Program-made: the position numbers and the translations under genes | Source of the DNA: Pseudopedobacter sp965218985 | GTDB taxonomy: Bacteria > Bacteroidota > Bacteroidia > Sphingobacteriales > Sphingobacteriaceae | Assembly (NCBI GenBank): GCA_965218985.1 | Contig: CBDCMP010000006.1 | Coordinates: forward strand, 248,001 to 312,000 | Direction: 5' to 3' | Length of the DNA stretch: 64,000 nucleotides | Part shown: positions 37,123 through 46,607 of the stretch, piece by piece | How the letters are laid out: every line of letters begins with the position of its first letter | How positions within the stretch are numbered: position 1 is the stretch's first letter | Notes under the pieces: generated by a model | Told to the model about the DNA's origin: nothing | Database searches by the model: none | What the model saw: only the letters and a program-made list of their open reading frames with translations

Positions 37123-37594
37123 ATTGAACCATCTTGTTCGCACAATAGGAACTGGCGAAGGCTTCGGGTTTGGCTTTAAACACAAAGCCCATGCTTAGGA
37201 TATAACCCATCGCTTCATGCAGGGCAGCATTGGATTTGAAGTTAGGATTGGTGTTGATGTCTGCATGCACCTCCAGGTCAACTTCGTACAAATCCAGCAA
37301 GTCACACAAAGAATAGGCGCATTCGATGGATTTTTGAACTTCGGACAGCATTCTCTCCTTGATGCTCATCTTTTGCGAAGTACGTTCCTGATGGATGAAC
37401 ATGAAGCCTCCTTTTTGTTCTCTAAGGAAAACAATCACTGTGGCGAAATCAGTGATGGCACCTTTCACCTGAGAATCTGTACCGATACAAACTTTCAGCT
37501 TGTTGCCCAATTTGTACTCTCTTTCAATAGCTTGTTCCACTTCTTCGATGATGGACGATTGGAGATGTTCGCCGCTGAATTTTTTCCAGGTCAT
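37121..37594 (-). CDS. YkuK-family ribonuclease-H-like protein (DUF458)
   Basis: The 157-residue protein contains 'VCIGTDSQVKGAITDFATVI' and 'EVDLEVHADINTNPNFKSN', the conserved acidic positions of the DUF458/YkuK family with a ribonuclease-H-like fold. It is usually annotated as uncharacterised, and a nuclease activity is inferred only from the fold. A full-length, intact frame without signal peptide. Convergent with amt. Confidence 0.82.
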   Translation of the reverse strand: MTWKKFSGEHLQSSIIEEVEQAIEREYKLGNKLKVCIGTDSQVKGAITDFATVIVFLREQKGGFMFIHQERTSQKMSIKERMLSEVQKSIECAYSLCDLLDLYEVDLEVHADINTNPNFKSNAALHEAMGYILSMGFVFKAKPEAFASSYCANKMVQ

Positions 37595-38212
37595 AAATTT
37601 GATTTAAGTTTTATTGACCCTGTTTCATTGAGGTCTATAAAAATAAGTGATTGTAATCCATTGTTTTATGAAATTCTGATTATTTAATTGTTAACATTTT
37701 AACGGTTTTCCACAGGTGATTTTGATTCGCCCTACACCGTTCAAGGTAAGTTATTCATAAATCTTCATTTTTTTTCATAAAAAACAGCGGAACGAAAAAA
37801 ACAATCCTATGTGATTTCTCCAATAAAAGCACATTAAATATTGAAAAATATTGAAAAATCGGCAGCTGATGAGTTTCGTAGTTTGAATGGGCAGCTAGTG
37901 TAATGTTAATCATAAAACAACGAAAAATAATCTTTTTAAATTACTTATTATCAATGATATAAGTCTTTTTAATTTTTAATTTTTAATTTTCACTTTTAAC
38001 TTTCTACTTTTAACTTAACACTAGCATGGATGTGGAACGAAGGTTGGAAAGATCCCAAACGACTGAAGGATAAACGGGCGAATGAAGAACAGGCTTAAGA
38101 CATATTTATGAACCGGAATAGGTTTGTCATCACTATTTAATTAATGGATTAATATTTGCTTTCTAAATAAAACACTACTAATTTGGTAGGATAAATTTAA
38201 AACCGTTTAATT
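37595..38212. other. Gene-free 618-bp interval with a dispersed element
   Basis: The interval is very AT-rich. It contains a single DnaA-box-like TTTTCCACA at 37706-37714, the dispersed element at 37893-38024, and a 22-codon frame at 38030-38098 ('MWNEGWKDPKRLKDK') that could be a gene scrap. The promoter of the peroxiredoxin gene is probably in the last 100 bp, but I see no exact TAnnTTTG there. Confidence 0.55.
37893..38024. repeat. Dispersed MITE-like element, copy 1
   Basis: The element starts AGCTAGTGTAAT and ends TTAACACTAG, so the outer CTAGTGT/ACACTAG bases form inverted ends. About 75 bases after the start (containing ATCATAAAACAACGAAAAAT) are nearly identical to copy 2 at 61598-61707. 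Copy 1 has an extra run of TTTTTAAT units near its right end, making it 132 bp. No protein is encoded. Confidence 0.8.
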
Positions 38213-38845
38213 ATGTTAAGATTAGGAGATATTGCTCCCAATTTTCAGGCAAAGACGTCTGTAGGGGAGATTGATTTTTATGAATATTTAGGAGATAGCT
38301 GGGGTGTTTTATTTTCCCACCCGGCAGATTATACACCGGTTTGCACCACCGAACTGGGAAGAACGGCATCCCTTAAAGATGAGTTTGATAAACGCAATGT
38401 GAAAGTGATGGCTTTGAGTGTGGATTCTGTGGAGTCACATCAAGGCTGGATCAACGACATCAATGAAACCCAGGGTGTGGAGGTGAATTTCCCCATCATC
38501 GCTGATGAAGACAAAAGCATTGCTGAATCTTATGGCATGTTGCATCCGAACGCATCGGCGACACTGACCGTTCGTTCCCTGTTCGTCATCGCTCCGGATA
38601 AAACTGTGAAATTGATCATTACTTATCCGGCTTCCACCGGAAGAAACTTTCAAGAGATCCTTCGTGTGATCGATTCCTTACAACTGACCGCTTATTATAG
38701 CGTGGCCACTCCGGCAGACTGGAAGGACGGAGAGGATGTAGTGGTTTCTCCAGCGATCAAAACAGCGGATATTCCCGCTAAATTCCCAAAAGGGCACAAG
38801 GTGATCAAACCCTATTTGAGAACAACGCCACAACCGAATAAATAA
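38213..38845 (+). CDS. 1-Cys peroxiredoxin (Prx6 type)
   Basis: The motif 'HPADYTPVCTTE' gives the peroxidatic Cys44. There is no resolving cysteine in the typical C-terminal place; the extended C-terminus ('YYSVATPADWKDGEDVVV') and 'PASTGRNFQEILRVIDSLQ' match the Prx6/AhpC-TSA 1-Cys subgroup. It reduces peroxides in the cytosol and needs an external thiol donor. At 210 residues it is full length. It starts with ATG at 38213 after an AT-rich leader. Confidence 0.93.
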   Translation: MLRLGDIAPNFQAKTSVGEIDFYEYLGDSWGVLFSHPADYTPVCTTELGRTASLKDEFDKRNVKVMALSVDSVESHQGWINDINETQGVEVNFPIIADEDKSIAESYGMLHPNASATLTVRSLFVIAPDKTVKLIITYPASTGRNFQEILRVIDSLQLTAYYSVATPADWKDGEDVVVSPAIKTADIPAKFPKGHKVIKPYLRTTPQPNK

Positions 38846-38970
38846 GGTAATCTACGGTAGAAGTGGAATTCTTTTTATATTTGATGTAATAATGAAATAA
38901 GATTCAAATGCCTGGCTTTACAGTGATTGGTTTTATTTTTTAATTTTATACTATAATAATCAATGATTTT

Positions 38971-39165
38971 ATGAAAACTGGTAAAGTAAAATGGTTTAAT
39001 GCACAAAAAGGTTTTGGATTCATCATTTATGAAGGGAAAGATATTTTTGTTCACTTTAAAGATGTTAAAGGCGGCGTGAGCGCCATTAAAGACAATGACG
39101 ATGTTGAGTTTGAAGTGGAAGAAGGGAAGAAGGGTCCGCAGGCAGTGAACGTGGTAAAAGTCTGA
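38971..39165 (+). CDS. Cold-shock-domain protein
   Basis: The 64-residue protein is a single cold-shock domain with RNP1-like 'KGFGFI' (residues 13-18) and RNP2-like 'DIFVHF' (24-29), as in CspA. It binds single-stranded RNA or DNA. The 125-bp leader upstream is AT-rich. It is followed at once by a bidirectional terminator. Confidence 0.92.
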   Translation: MKTGKVKWFNAQKGFGFIIYEGKDIFVHFKDVKGGVSAIKDNDDVEFEVEEGKKGPQAVNVVKV

Positions 39166-39171
39166 AAAATC

Positions 39172-39201
39172 AAAAACCTGTTTTTTATGGCAGGTTTTTT
39201 T
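39172..39201. terminator. Bidirectional terminator after the cold-shock gene
   Basis: AAAAACCTG pairs with CAGGTTTTT across an 11-base loop and gives U-tracts on both strands. It separates the cold-shock gene (+) from the convergent methyltransferase gene (-). Confidence 0.85.
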
Positions 39202-40382
39202 CACACTCTTAATGCTTTAATGACTGTTTTTTCCCCGGTGCTGTCTGTACTGAAGAAAAGAAAATGCATTCCACCGTCCTTTATTTCAAATTTCTTTTTG
39301 ATCTCCTCTGGCTTTAGGTGGAAATTCCTGGTCACCACATTGGCTTTTGGAAGTATTTTCGATTTGCTGAAATCGTTAAAAGGAATCACTTCAATGATTT
39401 CAAAGCTTTTGCCCGGGAAATTCTTTACCAGTGTTGCAGAAGTGTACAAATGGCTGTGCTGATGAATTTTTTCCACTCCAAATTTTTGAGTGATGGATTT
39501 GAAGAATCCCCCTTTCAGAATGGCAGCATCCGGCTCATACAAATAGTTTTGCAAGGAGGAGCAGCCAATTTTCAAGTTTCGCTCTTCTTCATAGCTGAAA
39601 ATGATGACGTTGCTGGTTTCTTGTTTTAATAACACACAGAAAATCTCGGGTTCTTTGCTGACATTCTTTTCCAGCACGAACAGCAGTTCTTTACATTCAT
39701 TATTTAAACTGACGATATGAACTTCCGAGACCTGCCTCAAATCATTTAGGGCAGCACTGATATCGAGCATTGGGGCAGCCTTAATGAAAACGGTATCTGC
39801 TTTCTCCAGATAAAAAGATTGATTGGAAACCACGTCAGGCTCACTATCCTGCAGTAAAAAAACTCTGCCGCTATCCGCTCTCCTTGATGGATCCACGTAA
39901 ATGGCATCCACTTTATCTGTCTGATGTAAAAAGTCATGGCTGTCACCAATGATGAATTGCATGTTCTTCAAGCCCAAAATCTCCGCATTGTGTTTTACCA
40001 ATGCAGAGAGCGGGGCATTCTGCTCGCAATGAAAAACCTGATTCGCTTTTTGCGAGAAGTAAAAATCATCCACCCCGAACCCCCCGGTAAGGTCAATCAG
40101 CTCTCCTCTGACCATTAAGCTGGCTTTGTATCTGGCCGTGATTTCCGAAGAGGATTGTTCCAGATTGAGTTGAGCAGGAAAGAGGATACCTTTTTTTTGC
40201 CAGCTGGGAAGTTTCTTTGCCGTTTTGTTTCTGCCCTCAATTTGCGTGGCCAACTCTTGAACGCTCACACCAGGGAATGGGGAGCCTTTCAACACCAGCT
40301 TTTGTACATCTGTTTTTGAGTTGTTTTGAATGAAATCCTGGATTTCCTCCCTTAAAATCAATGGATTGATGAAATTATTCAT
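39201..40382 (-). CDS. Class I SAM-dependent methyltransferase with THUMP-like C-terminus
   Basis: The 393-residue protein has 'LIDLTGGFGVDDFYF' (SAM-binding motif I) and 'AIYVDPSRRADSGRVF' (motif IV), followed by a C-terminal region ('ATLVKNFPGKSFEIIEVIPF') like the THUMP-like domain of the PG_1098 group. The substrate is unknown; related proteins are assumed to methylate RNA. Its start overlaps the end of the aspartate kinase gene by 8 bp, so the two are translated from one message. Confidence 0.83.
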   Translation of the reverse strand: MNNFINPLILREEIQDFIQNNSKTDVQKLVLKGSPFPGVSVQELATQIEGRNKTAKKLPSWQKKGILFPAQLNLEQSSSEITARYKASLMVRGELIDLTGGFGVDDFYFSQKANQVFHCEQNAPLSALVKHNAEILGLKNMQFIIGDSHDFLHQTDKVDAIYVDPSRRADSGRVFLLQDSEPDVVSNQSFYLEKADTVFIKAAPMLDISAALNDLRQVSEVHIVSLNNECKELLFVLEKNVSKEPEIFCVLLKQETSNVIIFSYEEERNLKIGCSSLQNYLYEPDAAILKGGFFKSITQKFGVEKIHQHSHLYTSATLVKNFPGKSFEIIEVIPFNDFSKSKILPKANVVTRNFHLKPEEIKKKFEIKDGGMHFLFFSTDSTGEKTVIKALRV

Positions 40383-41634
40383 CTTTCAAAACGAATTGAG
40401 CAGTTTGACGGCTGCGTTGCTCGAGATAAACCTCGCCATCAATGTATTTTTTAATGCTCTCCTCATTGGCGTGGCGAATGGTAAGTAGCTTTAAACTGCT
40501 GTTGAACCTCATTTTGAAATCGGTTTTCATGTACTTCAAAAATCCTTCAAATTTTTCCGGGTTAAAATCAAAACAAGCAGAGAAACTTAAAGCAGAGATT
40601 TGCATGGTGTTTACCTTGATGTTCACGTCGGCGAAAGCCTTAAAAATATCCCTAAGATGATTCTCGGCGATGAAAGATAAATCCCTGGTGGATAGCGTCA
40701 CCAACACTTGGTTTTTCTTTACAATGATGATGGGTGTATCAATTTCCACCAAAGCTTCTTTGATGACAGTCCCTTTTTCTTTTGGATTTGAGAAAGGCTT
40801 CACATATAATGGAATATGCTTATTCTGTAAGGGTTTGATGGTTTTTGGATGAATGACCGTTGCGCCGTAATAGGCCATCTCGATGGCTTCTGCGTAGGAG
40901 AGCTCATCAAATTTGGTGTAATCTGAAAATAGCTTTGGATCGGCATTCAGAATGCCCGGAACATCTTTCCAAACAGTCACCGACTCTGCATTTAAACAGG
41001 AGGCGAAGATAGCGGCTGTAAAATCGGAACCCTCACGACCCAAAGTGGTGGTAAAATTCTCTGAAGTATTGCCGATGAATCCCTGAGTAATGCCCACCTG
41101 ACTTTCTAATAATTGTGGCAAACTCTTCTGCACCAGATGTTCTGTTTTCAACCAGTCGATTTTAGCTTCCCGATAAGTATTATTGGTTTGAATGTAGGAA
41201 CGTGCGTCCAGCCAGATATTTTTAATTCCGACATGGTTTAAATAATGACTCACTATCCGAGTGGAAACGATTTCTCCCATGGACACAATTTGGTCATAAA
41301 TAAAATCATATCCATCAACAGGTTCATCTTCAATGATCCAGTCTATCTCCACGAAAGTATTGCTGATTTCATTGAAAATAGCATGATTTTCGTCTTCAAA
41401 TAGTTCGCTGATGATCTGGAAATGATAGCTTTTCACTTCATCAAATAGCTCATGCACATCATCCTGCTGGTTGACATAACTTTTGGTGAGCTTTTCCAGT
41501 GCGTTGGTGGTTTTACCCATTGCAGAGATCACCAGCAGCAATTTTTCATGCCCTTGGTTTTTCACAATCTCCGCCAAATTCTTTATTCCCTCAGCAACCT
41601 TGACTGATGCACCGCCAAATTTATGTACCTGCAT
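40375..41634 (-). CDS. Monofunctional aspartate kinase
   Basis: The N-terminal 'VHKFGGASVKVAEGIKNLA' and 'TTLGREGSDFTAAIFA' are kinase-domain signatures, and the C-terminal third holds ACT-like regulatory sequence ('ISALSFSACFDF'). The enzyme phosphorylates aspartate in the route to lysine, threonine and methionine. There is no homoserine dehydrogenase part, so it is monofunctional; 419 residues fits. It sits in a compact minus-strand run with the next genes: the upstream lipoprotein gene's stop and this start share one base. Confidence 0.93.
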   Translation of the reverse strand: MQVHKFGGASVKVAEGIKNLAEIVKNQGHEKLLLVISAMGKTTNALEKLTKSYVNQQDDVHELFDEVKSYHFQIISELFEDENHAIFNEISNTFVEIDWIIEDEPVDGYDFIYDQIVSMGEIVSTRIVSHYLNHVGIKNIWLDARSYIQTNNTYREAKIDWLKTEHLVQKSLPQLLESQVGITQGFIGNTSENFTTTLGREGSDFTAAIFASCLNAESVTVWKDVPGILNADPKLFSDYTKFDELSYAEAIEMAYYGATVIHPKTIKPLQNKHIPLYVKPFSNPKEKGTVIKEALVEIDTPIIIVKKNQVLVTLSTRDLSFIAENHLRDIFKAFADVNIKVNTMQISALSFSACFDFNPEKFEGFLKYMKTDFKMRFNSSLKLLTIRHANEESIKKYIDGEVYLEQRSRQTAQFVLKDE

Positions 41635-42464
41635 TATTTTAAAGCTTTGTATTTGTATGGAGATAAATAGCTATCCGTACCAATTAAATCTTCAATGCGA
41701 TCATAAGGGACCACCAAAATGGTTTTACCTGCAGCATAAGCTTTAATTTCGTATGGATTATACAGAAATTGCAAGCCTTTGGAGGTGATGAGGAAGTTGT
41801 CATTCAGGGAGAACTCCGCATCTTTGAAGAAATAAGAGGTCAACGGTTCATTTGGAGTGACCCCCTCCTGCTGCCTGAAGATTTGTTCGGCAATGGCAGT
41901 CAGGGGTTTCTCATAGCCATTGTTTAAAAGATCTTTTAATTTAAGGATCTCCTTCTTGTGAAGATCCCAGTTATAGTACAGCACATTCTCCAGGCCGTGC
42001 GCACCTGCGGTATAAATATAATTTCTGTGCGCAAAGCTGATGATATTGGTGTCCTGACGGGCAATTTTTAATTCCTGATCCCATTCATAACCAGCTGGGA
42101 CATCGGGATACCCTTTCTTAAAATCCGAATATTCCTTCAGGAAATTTGCAGCCATGGTTTTCAAGTCAGATTTAAGCGTATCCACGCTGAGTGGGTGTCC
42201 TGCAACCAACGTATCAACCCATTGGTTCAGCTTAGTGGCCGAGGAATCAAAAACCGGATAAATCGCTTTCACGTAAGCCTTGCAAAGACTATCCGGAAGT
42301 TTTTTACAGTCCTTTGATCTGAGTTCGAAAGTTTTCATCTCATAGGAAAGCGTGTCTCTTTTATACACTTTCTGCTGATTTGAATCTGATTTTTCGGTGT
42401 GGTTTTGACAAGCTGCAATTCCCAAAACCATTAGGAATAAAAGAATGTTCTTCATATCAATCAA
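41634..42464 (-). CDS. Lipoprotein with DUF3298/DUF4163-type domain
   Basis: A lipobox ('LMVLGIAAC') follows a hydrophobic segment, so it is an exported lipoprotein. The middle ('HRNYIYTAGAHGLENVLYYN') and the end ('FNPYEIKAYAAGKTILVVPY'-like) match the RsiV-like DUF3298 family, whose members bind lysozyme in Bacillus; the role in Bacteroidota is unknown. A second Met nine bases in (42455) is the better match to the signal peptide. It overlaps the acetyltransferase gene by four bases. Confidence 0.8.
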   Translation of the reverse strand: MIDMKNILLFLMVLGIAACQNHTEKSDSNQQKVYKRDTLSYEMKTFELRSKDCKKLPDSLCKAYVKAIYPVFDSSATKLNQWVDTLVAGHPLSVDTLKSDLKTMAANFLKEYSDFKKGYPDVPAGYEWDQELKIARQDTNIISFAHRNYIYTAGAHGLENVLYYNWDLHKKEILKLKDLLNNGYEKPLTAIAEQIFRQQEGVTPNEPLTSYFFKDAEFSLNDNFLITSKGLQFLYNPYEIKAYAAGKTILVVPYDRIEDLIGTDSYLSPYKYKALK

Positions 42465-42928
42465 TACAACTGTATTTGTTCATGAGAAAGTGAGGCGTTC
42501 AACCAGCCCCCCTCTAAATTTGCCACATATTTATTGTAAAAGTTGATAGCAGGCTTGTTCCAGTCCAGCACCTGCCACACCACCCCCTTATAATTGTTGT
42601 CTTTGGCTTCTTTCAGGATTTTTTCAAAAAGCAGTTTGCCAACTCCCTCTCCACGCATCTGCTCTGTGACGATGAAATCCTCCAGGTATAACCGACAGCC
42701 TTTCCAGGTGGAGTAGCGGATGTAGTACAATGCAAAACCCACAATGATTCCATCCTTCTCTGCAACGAAAGCTTTCCAAACCGGTCGATCTCCAAAACCC
42801 GCATCAACAAACTCCTCTAAAGTAACCGTCACCTCTTCAGGTGCCCGCTCATAAAAGGCCAGTTCATGTATCAGCTCCAGCATTCTTTCGCAATCCATTT
42901 TTACCGCATAGCGTATATTCACATTCAT
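42461..42928 (-). CDS. GNAT-family N-acetyltransferase (SSAT-like)
   Basis: The 155-residue protein carries the acetyl-CoA binding motif 'VTEQMRGEGVGKLLFEKIL' and a C-terminal 'VLDWNKPAINFYNKYVANLE', which resembles the spermidine/spermine or thialysine acetyltransferase subgroup. The acceptor cannot be told from sequence. Overlaps both neighbours by four bases, so it is part of a translationally coupled cluster. Confidence 0.85.
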   Translation of the reverse strand: MNVNIRYAVKMDCERMLELIHELAFYERAPEEVTVTLEEFVDAGFGDRPVWKAFVAEKDGIIVGFALYYIRYSTWKGCRLYLEDFIVTEQMRGEGVGKLLFEKILKEAKDNNYKGVVWQVLDWNKPAINFYNKYVANLEGGWLNASLSHEQIQLY

Positions 42929-43626
42929 AGTTGATCCTCCTGATTTTTAAGATGTTTGGTTACCCGCTCTCCAAATAGGTCGCTTCCAATCCGCACTAAA
43001 GTGGAGCCTTGTTCGATTGCCACTTTATAATCTGAGGACATGCCCATGGAAAGTTCTTTGAATGAGGATTCGCTTTTAAAGTAGCTTAATTTAATCCCTT
43101 CAAAAAGTGTTTTCAGCTCATAAAACTCCTCTTTTACCACTTTCATATTCTCGGTATAGGTGGCGATTCCCATCAAACCAACAATTCGCACGTTTTTAAA
43201 CGCCCTGAATTCCTGTGACTCCAATAATTCAACGGCTTCATCAAAACCTAAACCAAATTTAGTGTCTTCATCTGCGATGTAGATTTGCAGTAAACAGTCG
43301 ATTACCCTATCGTGTTTCTCCGCCTGTTTATTGATTTCGGCTAATAACTTCAGGCTGTCCACCGAGTGGATCAAAGCGATGAAGGGAGCGATGTATTTTA
43401 CCTTATTGCTTTGTAAATGACCAATAAAATGCCATGCTATGTCTTTTGGCAATTCTTCGTATTTTTCAGTGAGCTCCTGCACCTGGTTCTCTCCAAATAT
43501 CCTTTGGCCGGCTTCGTAGGCCTCCATCACATCAGCAGCGGATTTGGTTTTGGATACAGCCACCAACTTTACCGCTAACAATTCAATCTCTGTTTTTAGT
43601 GCTTTTATATTATCTGAAATGCTCAT
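42925..43626 (-). CDS. yggS: YggS-family pyridoxal-5'-phosphate homeostasis protein
   Basis: The motif 'LVAVSKTKSAADV' carries the PLP-binding lysine and 'RIFGENQVQELTEKYE' and 'IGHLQSNKVKYI' complete the PLPBP/YggS signature. These proteins keep free PLP and amino-acid pools in balance and have no known catalysis. 233 residues. A promoter with both elements lies upstream at 43654-43682. Confidence 0.95.
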   Translation of the reverse strand: MSISDNIKALKTEIELLAVKLVAVSKTKSAADVMEAYEAGQRIFGENQVQELTEKYEELPKDIAWHFIGHLQSNKVKYIAPFIALIHSVDSLKLLAEINKQAEKHDRVIDCLLQIYIADEDTKFGLGFDEAVELLESQEFRAFKNVRIVGLMGIATYTENMKVVKEEFYELKTLFEGIKLSYFKSESSFKELSMGMSSDYKVAIEQGSTLVRIGSDLFGERVTKHLKNQEDQL

Positions 43627-43653
43627 TTATACTTAATTTTACAGAATTTTGGT

Positions 43654-43682
43654 CAAAAATACAAATGATAGGCTTACTCAAA
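43654..43682 (-). promoter_or_regulatory. Bacteroidota promoter for the yggS operon
   Basis: On the minus strand TATTTTTG (43654-43661) matches TAnnTTTG and TTTG (43679-43682) lies 17 bases upstream, within the accepted 17-23 base range. The start codon is 28 bases from the -7 element. Confidence 0.65.
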
Positions 43683-43736
43683 GAACCTATCCATAAATAA
43701 TGATATCCAGATGCTTCAGGTATCTGAAATTAGCTT

Positions 43737-44147
43737 ATGATAAAGAAAAACCTTTTAACCCTCATTTGTTTGTCTTCTTTTTTATTTTCCTGTGGCGAGG
43801 AGAACGTTCCTGATGGCATCATTGCCAAAAAGAGAATGGTGCAGATTTTGATGGATATGAATATTACAGATGCCTACCTGGATCAGGTGCCGGTTGGAGA
43901 TACTTTGTTAATGCAAGCGCACAGCAGATACAATTATATTTTTAGAAAATATGCCATTGATTCCGTGAAATTCAGTAAGAGTTTAACCTATTATAGCAAA
44001 CGACCTGATGAATTACAAGCCATGTACCAAACGGTAATGGATAGCATCACTGCCAAACAAGATGCATTGAAGCCTGATACTACAAAAAGGGTAAAAAAGA
44101 AACCAATTAAAAAAGTGAAAAAAATTAATGATATATCCACAAAATAG
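43737..44147 (+). CDS. DUF4296 lipoprotein
   Basis: A lipoprotein signal ends 'SFLFSCGEE'. The core ('MVQILMDMNITDAYLDQ', 'FRKYAIDSVKFSKSLTYYS') matches the Bacteroidota-specific DUF4296 family, and the tail is lysine-rich ('RVKKKPIKKVKKIN'). The function is unknown. The last 20 bp overlap the start of mutS2, indicating coupled translation. Confidence 0.85.
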   Translation: MIKKNLLTLICLSSFLFSCGEENVPDGIIAKKRMVQILMDMNITDAYLDQVPVGDTLLMQAHSRYNYIFRKYAIDSVKFSKSLTYYSKRPDELQAMYQTVMDSITAKQDALKPDTTKRVKKKPIKKVKKINDISTK

Positions 44148-46494
44148 TCTTCAAAAACTAGGGTTTGAAGATATCAAAAGCCTTATCAAAGGTTTTTGCA
44201 TCAGTGAGATGGGAAAGGGGATGGTGGATAAAATCCAGTTCATGAGCAATTATGAACAGGTCAATAAGTTTCTGAGGCAAACCGCCGAATTCAAAAATAT
44301 ATTACAGAATGACCAGCCATTACCTATCCAAAGTTTTTTCGACATCAAGAAATTAGCAGAAAAGGCCAAGATTGAAGGAACTTTTTTAAGTGAGGAGGAG
44401 GTTTTTCAAATTCAATCTTCCCTGCAAACTGTGTTTGCCGTGATCAGGTATTTTGAAGAGCGAAACGGCTTATATCTTAATTTGGAGGCACTTTTTGAAC
44501 ATCTTCCAATAGAGAAGAACATCCTGAGGTATATAGAGGCTGTTTTGGATGTGAAGGGAAAGATAAAACCCAATGCATCCAGGTTATTGGCTGAAATCAT
44601 CTCCGCCATTGCCAAAGCCGAACAGGAAGCGAGAAAGAAGATCGATCAGATCTATAAAAATGCACAGCAGAATAATTGGGTGGCCGATGGAAGTTTGACC
44701 GTGAGGGATGGCAGAGTTTGCATCCCTATATTGGCGGAGAATAAAAGGAAGATCAAAGGTTTTGTGCATGATGAATCCTCCTCCGGGCAAACCGTGTTCC
44801 TAGAACCGGAGGAGGTATTCAGCCTCAACAACCGGATCAGGGATCTGGAGTTCGACAAACGCCGGGAGATCATCCGGATTTTGACCGAACTTACCAGCCA
44901 GCTTCGTCCTTATGTACCAATTCTACTTTCCTATCATGGTTTTTTAACCAAGCTGGATTATGTAAGAGCTAAAGCTTTGTTTGCAATACAGATTGATGCG
45001 GAGATGCCTGTGCTTTTAAAAGAGGCCAGGTTGAAGCTGATCAATGCCAAACATCCGCTATTGATTCTGAATCATAAGGAAAGTGGCAAACCAGTGGTGC
45101 CATTGAATATGCATTTGGATGAAAGCGTGAGGATTTTGCTCGTCTCCGGTCCTAATGCCGGTGGGAAATCTGTCGCGATGAAAACAGTGGGGCTTTTGCA
45201 AATCATGGTTCAGGCAGGCTTGCTGATCCCTGCTTCTTCAGCATCGGAAGTAGGGATTTTCAAACAACTTTTCGCTGATATTGGGGATGATCAATCCATA
45301 GAGAGTGATTTAAGCACCTACAGTGCGCACCTTTCCAAGATGAAATATTTCACGGAGCATGCCACAGCCAAAACCCTGATTCTGATTGATGAATTCGGAA
45401 CCGGGACCGATCCTCTTTTTGGAGGACCCATTGCGGAGGCGGTGCTGGAGCAGATCAACCAAAAGAAATCATTTGGCATCATTACCACGCACTATTCTAA
45501 TTTGAAGCTTTATGCCAACAGTGCTCCGGGTTTGGAAAACGGCTCCATGATTTTTGATAATGTGCACCTGCAGCCCATGTATATGCTGGAGATGGGAAAG
45601 CCGGGAAGCTCCTATGCTTTTGAAATCGCTCAAAAAATTGGTTTATCCGCTCATTTGATTGATTTGGCAAAAAGTAAGATCAGCGTGCAGCAAAGAAAGG
45701 TGGATACGCTTTTGGTAGATCTGGAACGGGATAAAAAGGAGGTTTTAGATCGTAAAATAGAACTTGATAAGCAGCAAAGGAAATATCAATCGCTCTTAGC
45801 CGACAATGAAAAGCTAAAGGTTTATTACGAGGAAAACAAAAGAAACCTCATCCGGGAGGCCAAGCAGGAGGCCCAGCAGATCATTAAAAGTGCCAACAGA
45901 TTAGTGGAGAACACCATATCAGAGATTAAAGAAGCTAAGGCGGATAAGGCTAAAACACAGGAATTGAGAGCTAGGCTTCAAAATGAATTAAAGAAAAATG
46001 AGATCAAGCCTATGACTCCTGTCAACCCAAAGATGGAGGTTGAAGAGATAGAGGTTGGCAACTGGGTGAAGATGATCGATTCTGATAATTTGGCCCAGGT
46101 GCTGGAGATCTCCAAAGACAACCTGATTGTCGCTTTTGGGGAATTAAGATCGGTGGTAAAAAGAAAGAGAGTAGAAAAGGTGACTGATAAACAGGTTCCC
46201 AAGGAAGTGAAACGGTTTGGTACCTCCATATACACCGATTCTGCAGCTTCTTTCTATCCGGAGATTGATTTGAGAGGGAAGCGAGGGGAGGATGCGGTGG
46301 CTGAGCTGGAAAGATACTTTGACCGGGCGGTGATGTTTGGTTTCTCCGAATTTAAAGTGATCCATGGTAAAGGCGATGGAATCTTAAGGAAACTCATACG
46401 TAACTACCTTAAAAAATATTCCCAGGTGGATAAGCTGGAGGATGAACATGCCGACAGGGGGGGAGATGGCATTACCTACGTTCATTTAAAATAG
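44128..46494 (+). CDS. mutS2: Endonuclease MutS2
   Basis: The protein has the MutS core and ATPase without the mismatch-binding N-terminus: Walker A 'GPNAGGKSVAMKTVG', Walker B 'TLILIDEFGTGTDP', a long coiled region (residues about 515-650), and a C-terminal Smr nuclease domain ('IDLRGKRGEDAV', 'VIHGKGDGILRKLI'). MutS2 limits recombination and, in some bacteria, rescues collided ribosomes. 788 residues is normal. Confidence 0.95.
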   Translation: MIYPQNSLQKLGFEDIKSLIKGFCISEMGKGMVDKIQFMSNYEQVNKFLRQTAEFKNILQNDQPLPIQSFFDIKKLAEKAKIEGTFLSEEEVFQIQSSLQTVFAVIRYFEERNGLYLNLEALFEHLPIEKNILRYIEAVLDVKGKIKPNASRLLAEIISAIAKAEQEARKKIDQIYKNAQQNNWVADGSLTVRDGRVCIPILAENKRKIKGFVHDESSSGQTVFLEPEEVFSLNNRIRDLEFDKRREIIRILTELTSQLRPYVPILLSYHGFLTKLDYVRAKALFAIQIDAEMPVLLKEARLKLINAKHPLLILNHKESGKPVVPLNMHLDESVRILLVSGPNAGGKSVAMKTVGLLQIMVQAGLLIPASSASEVGIFKQLFADIGDDQSIESDLSTYSAHLSKMKYFTEHATAKTLILIDEFGTGTDPLFGGPIAEAVLEQINQKKSFGIITTHYSNLKLYANSAPGLENGSMIFDNVHLQPMYMLEMGKPGSSYAFEIAQKIGLSAHLIDLAKSKISVQQRKVDTLLVDLERDKKEVLDRKIELDKQQRKYQSLLADNEKLKVYYEENKRNLIREAKQEAQQIIKSANRLVENTISEIKEAKADKAKTQELRARLQNELKKNEIKPMTPVNPKMEVEEIEVGNWVKMIDSDNLAQVLEISKDNLIVAFGELRSVVKRKRVEKVTDKQVPKEVKRFGTSIYTDSAASFYPEIDLRGKRGEDAVAELERYFDRAVMFGFSEFKVIHGKGDGILRKLIRNYLKKYSQVDKLEDEHADRGGDGITYVHLK

Positions 46495-46607
46495 GACATT
46501 TCCTTTTGATCCTCTTCAGGGGAATGGATGTAGCGGAAAGAAATAGCATGTCGCTGCACTTCATCTGTGACTAAAAATCCTTAAATTAGCTACAAAACAA
46601 TGGTAAT

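Noticed and set aside
37706..37714. DnaA-box-like TTTTCCACA
   Set aside because: A single box without neighbours, dnaA or dnaN does not support a replication origin.
38030..38098. 22-codon frame after the dispersed element
   Set aside because: Too short and without detectable family; it could be a scrap of a lost gene but this cannot be shown.
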